DNA from: Prevotellaceae bacterium UBA4372
Lineage (GTDB): Bacteria; Bacteroidota; Bacteroidia; Bacteroidales; Bacteroidaceae
Length of the DNA stretch: 56,747 nucleotides
Direction: 5' to 3'
Assembly: GCA_002391275.1 (NCBI GenBank)
Contig: DGSC01000001.1
Coordinates: 1-56,747, forward strand
The translations under genes were made by a program, and so were the position numbers. A model generated the notes under the pieces. The model made no database searches and had not been told where the DNA came from. It was given only the letters and a program-made list of their open reading frames with translations. Position 1 is the first letter of the stretch. Each line of letters starts with the position of its first letter. Positions 51,406 to 56,747 of the stretch are shown piece by piece.

Positions 51406-52809
51406 ATGGGAATCGAGAAAAACATCGTTGCTGTAGAACTTGGCTCGTCATGTATTCGTGCCATGATTGGGCAGAAAATGTCCGATGGCACACTTCATGT
51501 GCTTGGCTACGAAAAAGAGACATCCCCCGACAGCATACATAAGGGAGTTGTCTACAACATAGACAAGACCATTCAAGCCATCGTTGCCGTCATCAAGCGT
51601 ATAGAAGAACGGCAGAAAGTGTTCGTCAACAAAGTCTACGTGGGTGTCAACGGTCAATCGTTGCGCACCATTGGCAACACCATTCGCCGCCAACTCGACG
51701 TCAAAGTTGCCATCAGCGAAGAGATTATCGACAACCTTAATGACGAGAATCGCAGCCAACAATATCCTGGCGCCGAGATTCTCGACGTCGTTCCTCAAGA
51801 GTATCGTGTAGGTTCACATCTGACCACAGCCCCTGTGGGTATTATGGCTGATCGCATCGAAGGTTGTTATCAGAACATAGTAGCCCGTCGCGAGTTGTGC
51901 GACAACATCCGTCGCTGCTTGCAAGGTGCTAAGCTCGAAGAGGCTGGTGTCTTCATCACCCCCCTGTTGCTCTCTGGTTACCTGCTCTCAGATCCTGAGA
52001 AACGTGCCGGATGTGCCTTAGTGGATTTCGGTGCAGACACCACTACCGTCACCATTTACGAGAAGAATATTCTCCGTCATCTCGTAGTAATTCCCCTTGG
52101 AGGCAACAACATCACCAATGACATCGCTACCATCCTGCACATTGAACACGATGAAGCCGAACAGCTCAAAAAGACTTACGGCAAGGCTTATGTCGAGGAC
52201 GAGCAGATTGACGAGCAACATAATATCAGTTTAAGCAACGACCGCCACGTCAGCGAACGACGCCTGGCCGACATCATTGAAGCTCGCCAACAGGAAATTC
52301 TCGCTAATGTATGGGCACAGATCAAGGACTATTCAGACAGACTCCTCTCTGGCATCATATTTACTGGAGGTGGGGCCAACATGCATAATCTTGAGCTTGC
52401 ATTCACCAACTACCATGGCTTTGAGAAGGTGAAAACGCGTATCTTGCCTACAACGCTTGAGTACACTACCAACTTGAAACTCGACTCACAAGCCAACACG
52501 CTGGCTACGCTCATAGCCATGCTACGCCGAGGTGAAGAAGAATGCACTAACGAAAAGCCTTTTGAGCCCGACCTGTTCGAGAAGCAGAAAGAAGAGCCCA
52601 CCTTCCCCGGCACTCCCTCTGGCAACGGCGACGGTGTGGTGAAGGGTTCCAAGCCGCAAGACAGTGAAAACGGGTCTGACGAAAATGCTGAGCCAACAAC
52701 CAAAGCAGACGAAGAGAAAGAAGTGGACCATCCTAAGAAGCCCAATGCCTTCAAGCGCTTTTGGAATCGCCTAACAGATGTTGCCGGCACTCTTGTAGAG
52801 GAAAATTAA
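51406..52809 (+). CDS. ftsA: Cell-division actin-like protein FtsA
   Basis: The 467-residue ATPase anchors FtsZ filaments to the inner membrane. Actin-family motifs are VAVELGSSCIRAMIG (phosphate 1), the SHS2/1C domain (KVYVGVNGQSLRTIGN), VDFGADTTTVTIY (phosphate 2) and FTGGGANMHNLE (adenosine). After ~residue 390 a low-complexity, charged linker of ~55 residues leads to the C-terminal amphipathic helix KRFWNRLTDVAGTLVEEN, which would bind the membrane. The start at 51406 is used because the residues before it overlap ftsQ and do not belong to the fold. Confidence 0.95.
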   Translation: MGIEKNIVAVELGSSCIRAMIGQKMSDGTLHVLGYEKETSPDSIHKGVVYNIDKTIQAIVAVIKRIEERQKVFVNKVYVGVNGQSLRTIGNTIRRQLDVKVAISEEIIDNLNDENRSQQYPGAEILDVVPQEYRVGSHLTTAPVGIMADRIEGCYQNIVARRELCDNIRRCLQGAKLEEAGVFITPLLLSGYLLSDPEKRAGCALVDFGADTTTVTIYEKNILRHLVVIPLGGNNITNDIATILHIEHDEAEQLKKTYGKAYVEDEQIDEQHNISLSNDRHVSERRLADIIEARQQEILANVWAQIKDYSDRLLSGIIFTGGGANMHNLELAFTNYHGFEKVKTRILPTTLEYTTNLKLDSQANTLATLIAMLRRGEEECTNEKPFEPDLFEKQKEEPTFPGTPSGNGDGVVKGSKPQDSENGSDENAEPTTKADEEKEVDHPKKPNAFKRFWNRLTDVAGTLVEEN

Positions 52810-52902
52810 GCCTTATGTCCCATCTGTTGCGATAAGTTCGCAGCCCTCTCACCTATATCGTTCAAATTCAACAATATCACCATTCATTTCCCTTTCAGCA
52901 AT

Positions 52903-54261
52903 ATGCCCAACAACAATAATAATGGGGCCACAGGCATACAGTTCAATGAGCCCGGCGGCATACAGTTCAACCTCAAAGTGAACAACCCAAGCATCATTAA
53001 AGTCGTAGGAGTAGGCGGTGGTGGCGGCAACGCAGTCACTCACATGTACAACGAAGGCATTCATGACGTCACCTACGTGCTATGCAATACCGACAGCAAA
53101 GCCTTGGCCGACTCACCTGTTCCTACCAAGCTACAGATGGGCGAAGGTCTCGGAGCAGGCAACCGCCCAGAGGTAGGCCGCAAAGCAGCCCTTGACTCCA
53201 TCGACCAAATCAAACAGCTCTTTGCCGACGGCACCCGCATGGCATTTATCACGGCTGGCATGGGCGGCGGCACTGGCACCGGAGCTGCTCCTATAGTTGC
53301 CCAGTGCGCACGTGAGCTTGACATCCTCACAGTAGGCATTGTCACAATCCCCTTCCGCTTCGAGGGGCACAAGAAAATCGACCAAGCCCTCGACGGCGTA
53401 GAGGAAATGTCGAAGCACGTCGATGCCTTGCTTGTCATCAACAATGAGCGTTTGCGCGAGATATATCCCGAGCTCACGGTCCTCAATGGCTTTGCAAAAG
53501 CCGACGACACGCTCAGCATTGCAGCCAAGAGCATCGCAGAGATCATCACCATGCGAGGCCTTATCAACCTCGATTTCCAAGACGTCACCACCGTACTCAA
53601 GAATGGCGGAGTGGCCATCATGTCTACCGGCTATGGCGAAGGCGAGAATCGTGTCACCAAAGCTTTTCAGGAAGCCCTGCACAGCCCGTTGCTCAACAAC
53701 AACGATATTTTCAACTCAAAGAAAGTACTCTTCTACATAACCTTCAGCCGTGGCAATGACAGCGATCAGCTCACGATGGAAGAGATGAACGAAGTCTCTG
53801 AATTCATGAGTAAGTTCGACCAAGATGTTGTTGAAGTAAAATGGGGCTTGGGCACCGATGACTCTTTAGGAACCAAGGTGAAGATCACCCTTCTCGCGTC
53901 TGGTTTCGGATTGCAAAATGTGCCACTTATGGATAGCCAGCTGGTCGGCAAAGCAACGCGTGAAGACGAGGAAGACCGCATACGCCGTGAGGAAGAAGAA
54001 GAAGAAAAGAATATCCGCCGCGGCGGCTACTACAAGAACGACAATAACAAGCCCATCAAGCCTCGTCGACATATCTTCATCTTCAACGACCAAACGCTCG
54101 ACAACGACGACGTCATCTCCATGGTAGAGTCAACACCTACGGTGGACAGAAAGAAGGACGAGAACGCCCGCATCATAGAGAAAGCCGAAAACGAAAAAGC
54201 TGTCACTGACGAGCAAGACGCAGAGAACAACCAATCACAGGCTTTCACGATACAATTCTAA
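52903..54261 (+). CDS. ftsZ: Cell-division GTPase FtsZ
   Basis: The 452-residue tubulin homologue forms the Z-ring. It has VVGVGGGGGNAVTHMYNEG, NTDSKAL, the GTP-binding signature GGGTGTG at 121-127, the T7-type loop NLDFQDVTTVLKNGG, and the globular domain ends around residue 345. A ~90-residue charged linker (EDEEDRIRREEEEEEKNIRRGG) leads to the C-terminal peptide QAFTIQF. The N-terminal extension holds a small duplication, GIQFN repeated within 12 residues. The gene closes the dcw cluster and is followed by a terminator. Confidence 0.97.
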   Translation: MPNNNNNGATGIQFNEPGGIQFNLKVNNPSIIKVVGVGGGGGNAVTHMYNEGIHDVTYVLCNTDSKALADSPVPTKLQMGEGLGAGNRPEVGRKAALDSIDQIKQLFADGTRMAFITAGMGGGTGTGAAPIVAQCARELDILTVGIVTIPFRFEGHKKIDQALDGVEEMSKHVDALLVINNERLREIYPELTVLNGFAKADDTLSIAAKSIAEIITMRGLINLDFQDVTTVLKNGGVAIMSTGYGEGENRVTKAFQEALHSPLLNNNDIFNSKKVLFYITFSRGNDSDQLTMEEMNEVSEFMSKFDQDVVEVKWGLGTDDSLGTKVKITLLASGFGLQNVPLMDSQLVGKATREDEEDRIRREEEEEEKNIRRGGYYKNDNNKPIKPRRHIFIFNDQTLDNDDVISMVESTPTVDRKKDENARIIEKAENEKAVTDEQDAENNQSQAFTIQF

Positions 54262-54305
54262 ATTATTGCTGGCCGCTATAACTCAAGAACGCATCTGATA
54301 AACAT

Positions 54306-54345
54306 AAAGGGCAAGCTCACGGATTGTGATGCTTGCCCTTTTTTT
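54306..54345. terminator. Terminator of the dcw cluster, shared with argC
   Basis: AAAGGGCAAGC (54306-54316) pairs with GCTTGCCCTTT (54331-54341) around a partly self-paired 14-nt loop, followed by T6. It serves converging transcripts. Confidence 0.88.
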
Positions 54346-54375
54346 ATGCTCTTTTTCGAGGAAGAAAAGGCTTTG

Positions 54376-55350
54376 TCAGAAGGCGCTGGGCTTGAGGTTA
54401 AGCCCGGCATGTTCGTCGAGCCCGAACATGAGATTCATGTTCTGAACGGCTTGTCCGCTGGCGCCTTTGAGGAGGTTGTCGATAACGGACGTGACGAGCA
54501 GCTTGTTTTCTATTTTCTGAACGTGAACAAGTGCCTTATTGGTGTTGACTACCTGCTTGAGGTCTATGTCGCAGTCGACATAATGCGTGAAGGCAGCTGT
54601 CTCGTAGAATTGTTTGTAGAGCTTTACGAAATCTTCTTCTGAGACAGCGGGGTCTACGCGTACCACTTCGGTGCAGAATATGCCACGAGCAAAGTCGCCA
54701 CGATAAGGGATAAAGTCTATGGCAGCCTCAAATCCCGGTTGCAATTGCGCCAACGATTGCCGGATTTCGGCAATGTGCTGGTGGCGGAAAGGCTTGTAGA
54801 TGCTCATGTTCCCCATGCGCCACGAGAAGTGTGTCGTTGCCGAAGGCTTTACACCGGCTCCTGTAGAGCCCGTGATAGCGTTGACGTTCACGTCGGAGTG
54901 CAACAGCCAATTGGCAGCTAAGGGCAACAGTCCCAGCTGGATAGCTGTAGCGAAGCAGCCAGGATTGGCGACGTGGCGGGCATGCACTATCTCCTCGCGG
55001 TTGAGTTCCGGCAGGCCATAGACGTAATCGTGGTCTGGCGAACTGATGCGGAAGTCTTGAGCCAGGTCGATGATGCGTAAATTCTGTGATGCAGGGTGCT
55101 CGGCCAGAAATTCAGCGCTCTTGCCGTGTCCCATGCAAAGGAAAAGCACATCCACGCTTTTGAGTGGCATGCGGTCGGTGAATTTCATATCCGTTTCGCC
55201 CAGCAAGCCCTCGTGGACGTCCGTGAGGAGATTTTTAGCATTGCTGGAGCTGTGTACGAAAGCTATTTCTGCGTCTGGGTGGTGCAACAGCAGACGGATG
55301 AGTTCACCCGCTGTGTAGCCGGCACCGCCAATGATTCCTACTTTTATCAT
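54376..55350 (-). CDS. argC: N-acetyl-gamma-glutamyl-phosphate reductase
   Basis: The 324-residue NADPH-dependent reductase forms the semialdehyde in arginine synthesis. It starts MIKVGIIGGAGYTAGELIRL with the dinucleotide-binding loop. The catalytic C132 lies in HVANPGCFATAIQL, and the catalytic histidine region includes HRHQHIAEI-like FRHQHIAEI. FARGIFCTEVVRV and FTHYVD follow. In Bacteroidetes this enzyme may use the succinylated form. It lies 87 nt after argG in the same direction. Confidence 0.96.
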   Translation of the reverse strand: MIKVGIIGGAGYTAGELIRLLLHHPDAEIAFVHSSSNAKNLLTDVHEGLLGETDMKFTDRMPLKSVDVLFLCMGHGKSAEFLAEHPASQNLRIIDLAQDFRISSPDHDYVYGLPELNREEIVHARHVANPGCFATAIQLGLLPLAANWLLHSDVNVNAITGSTGAGVKPSATTHFSWRMGNMSIYKPFRHQHIAEIRQSLAQLQPGFEAAIDFIPYRGDFARGIFCTEVVRVDPAVSEEDFVKLYKQFYETAAFTHYVDCDIDLKQVVNTNKALVHVQKIENKLLVTSVIDNLLKGASGQAVQNMNLMFGLDEHAGLNLKPSAF

Positions 55351-55437
55351 ATTCTTTTGTGGCTACGAATGTTGCGAAAACGACCTGGATTTGTGGTGAC
55401 AGGTTTTCGTATTCGCCGGATACGTAGACTTAAATGT

Positions 55438-56640
55438 TTAGCGTTGTTCGTCTGGATGTATTCCATAGTACACCCGAAGCGGTGTGGAAAGCACTTTGAT
55501 GAAGCCTTTGGCCTCATCGGCAGTCCATCCTGTTTGCGTCTCGCCATATTCGCCGAGCTTGCTCTTGGTGAGGTCGTTGGCCGAATCAACGCCCACGGTT
55601 TCAAAAGAGTAAGGACGCAAGCGGAGTATGGCCGTTCCGGTGACGTTGCGTTGCGAAGAGGTGAGGAAGGCTTCTATGTCGGGCATTACGGGCTCAAGAT
55701 ATTGGCTCTCATGCAGGAACATTCCGTACCAGTTGCCCAGCTGGTCCTTCCAGTACTGCTGCCATTTGGAGAGTGTAGACTTCTCCAAGAGGCGGTGTGC
55801 CTCGATGATGAGCTTGGGTGCTGCAGCCTCGAAGCCCACACGTCCCTTGATGCCGATGATGGTGTCGCCCACGTTGGCATCGCGTCCGATAGCGTAGGAA
55901 GCGCCGATTTCCTCGATGCGCTGTATAGCTTGGACGCGGTCGTCGAAATGTTCGCCATTGACCCCAACGATTTCACCTTTGTCGAATTCGATTTTCAACA
56001 ATGCTTCGGGCTCTTTGGCGGTAACGTGTTTGAGGTAGGCTTCCTCGGGCAGTCCCTGCGTGGCGTCCAGGAGTTCGCCTCCACAGATGCTTGTGCCCCA
56101 GATACCAACGTTGTAGCTGTATTTGAGTTTTGCGAAGTCGGCCTCGAAGCCGTGGTTGTTCAGGTAGTCCACTTCCTCCTTACGTGTCAGTTTCTTGTCT
56201 CGGGTGAGTGTGATGATTTCTACGCCTGGTGCCATGACGAGGAAAGTCATGTCGAAACGGATTTGGTCGTTGCCAGCGCCTGTGGATCCGTGAGCGATAG
56301 CGTCGGCTCCTATTTCACGGGCATATCGTGCGATGGCCAAGGCTTGGAAAATGCGCTCGCTGCTAACGGAGATGGGATAGCAATTATTGCGCAGTACGTT
56401 GCCGTAAATCATGTACTTGAGCGACTTCTCGTAGTACTCTTGCGTCACGTCGAGGGTGACGTACTTGGTGGCGCCTAACTTGTAGGCATTTTCTTCGTTG
56501 GTTTTCAGTTGCTCTGCACTGAAACCGCCCGTGTTGGCGCATGCAGCGTGCACCTCATAACCCATTTCCTTTGCGAGATACATCACTGTGTAGCTCGTGT
56601 CCAAGCCGCCAGAGAAGGCGACCACTACTTTCTTTGCCAT
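55438..56640 (-). CDS. argG: Argininosuccinate synthase
   Basis: The 400-residue enzyme joins citrulline and aspartate with ATP in the seventh step of arginine synthesis. The P-loop VVVAFSGGLDTSYTVM is at the start, followed by AIAHGSTGAGNDQIRFD, VNGEHFDDRVQAI and DVGDTIIGIKGRVGFEAA-like NVGDTIIGIKGRVGFEAAAP. The FKGNxV-type C-terminal section also fits. Relatives of 390-445 residues are usual. The start is the ATG read from 56640. No -7 element appears in the 107 nt left before the right edge, so the promoter, or an upstream arg gene, is beyond the window. Confidence 0.96.
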   Translation of the reverse strand: MAKKVVVAFSGGLDTSYTVMYLAKEMGYEVHAACANTGGFSAEQLKTNEENAYKLGATKYVTLDVTQEYYEKSLKYMIYGNVLRNNCYPISVSSERIFQALAIARYAREIGADAIAHGSTGAGNDQIRFDMTFLVMAPGVEIITLTRDKKLTRKEEVDYLNNHGFEADFAKLKYSYNVGIWGTSICGGELLDATQGLPEEAYLKHVTAKEPEALLKIEFDKGEIVGVNGEHFDDRVQAIQRIEEIGASYAIGRDANVGDTIIGIKGRVGFEAAAPKLIIEAHRLLEKSTLSKWQQYWKDQLGNWYGMFLHESQYLEPVMPDIEAFLTSSQRNVTGTAILRLRPYSFETVGVDSANDLTKSKLGEYGETQTGWTADEAKGFIKVLSTPLRVYYGIHPDEQR

Positions 56641-56690
56641 GTATTTGTCTGTTTATTGTTGTGAGATAGCTTTGGGGATAGTTCTTTGAT

Positions 56691-56747
56691 GTGTCGGCCG
56701 AAACCCTTAGGCGCGTTGGCCAAAACCCTTAGGCGTGTTGGCCGAAA
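56691..56747. repeat. 22-bp tandem repeat running off the right edge
   Basis: Units start at 56691, 56713 and 56735. They share GGCCGAAACCCTTAGGC (second unit GGCCAAAACCC...) preceded by GYGTYG/T. Two complete units and 13 nt of a third are visible. The sequence is unrelated to the ATTCCATG array but has the same unit length. Confidence 0.88.

Noticed and set aside
55096..56478. 460-codon open frame on the plus strand
   Set aside because: It is the shadow of argG and the start of argC on the minus strand, both with full family motifs.
56691..56747. CRISPR array start at the right edge
   Set aside because: Units are contiguous at 22 bp without spacers.
1..56747. tRNA or rRNA genes
   Set aside because: I looked through the intergenic stretches and found no cloverleaf with a T-loop GTTCGA-type signature and no rRNA sequence.

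Overview
The window looks like chromosome from a member of the order Bacteroidales, most likely a Prevotellaceae-type bacterium with moderate GC. Several things point there. At least fifteen genes start just downstream of the Bacteroidetes -7 promoter element TAnnTTTG, several with a TTG or TTTG about 19-21 nt upstream. The small secreted or lipoprotein families are typical of the phylum (DUF3244-like, DUF4292-like, PCMD-like, TPR-transmembrane-HTH regulators). A GlsA/GlsB glycine-lipid acyltransferase pair is present, and the division and cell-wall genes run in the order rsmH-ftsL-ftsI-murE-mraY-murD-ftsW-murG-murC-ftsQ-ftsA-ftsZ. Species cannot be decided from the sequence alone.

Layout. 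1-7.3 kb: the start of glyS, a 2[4Fe-4S] ferredoxin, rplS with a structured leader, an MBOAT O-acyltransferase with an SGNH-like partner, a permuted 5'-nucleotidase-type lipoprotein, and metF. 7.3-8.0 kb: an intergenic stretch carrying a 3 x 22-bp palindromic repeat. 8.0-16.8 kb: a sulfatase, an NlpC/P60 hydrolase, the c-di-AMP synthase gene dacA, folP, a cyclophilin, a PCMD-like lipoprotein, an outer-membrane barrel and an alkaline phosphatase. 16.8-20.0 kb: an AT-richer accessory cassette made of a DUF3244-like small protein, a lipoprotein with a bacteriocin-like hydrophobic tail, a small membrane protein overlapping it, and a divergent membrane-spanning TPR-HTH regulator. 20.0-26.4 kb: two tandem NSS-family sodium symporters, a VanZ-like protein, a small secreted protein, and glsA-glsB, where glsB is fused in frame to an unrelated AT-rich module. 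26.4-37.5 kb: dgt, dut, a TPR lipoprotein, a DUF4292-like lipoprotein, an EnvC-like activator, an argE-type deacetylase, an acyl-CoA synthetase, prfB, a 46-residue membrane protein and a CYTH protein. 37.5-38.9 kb: a 1.4-kb gene-free stretch with a second copy of the 22-bp repeat element and a separate 66-bp-period repeat. 38.9-54.3 kb: the dcw cluster. 54.4-56.7 kb: argC and argG on the opposite strand, with a different 22-bp tandem array running off the right edge.

How the genes work together. The dcw cluster makes UDP-MurNAc-pentapeptide (murE with the meso-diaminopimelate DNPR signature, murD, murC), carries it to lipid II (mraY, murG) and builds the divisome (ftsL, ftsI, ftsW, ftsQ, ftsA, ftsZ). 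The EnvC-like protein and the NlpC/P60 enzyme would act on the same wall. GlsA/GlsB would make glycine lipids. dgt and dut control dGTP and dUTP pools. argG, argC and the argE-type deacetylase belong to arginine synthesis.

The least-explained features are the TPR-HTH/lipoprotein cassette, the glsB fusion with its interrupted tail, and the dispersed 22-bp palindromic elements.
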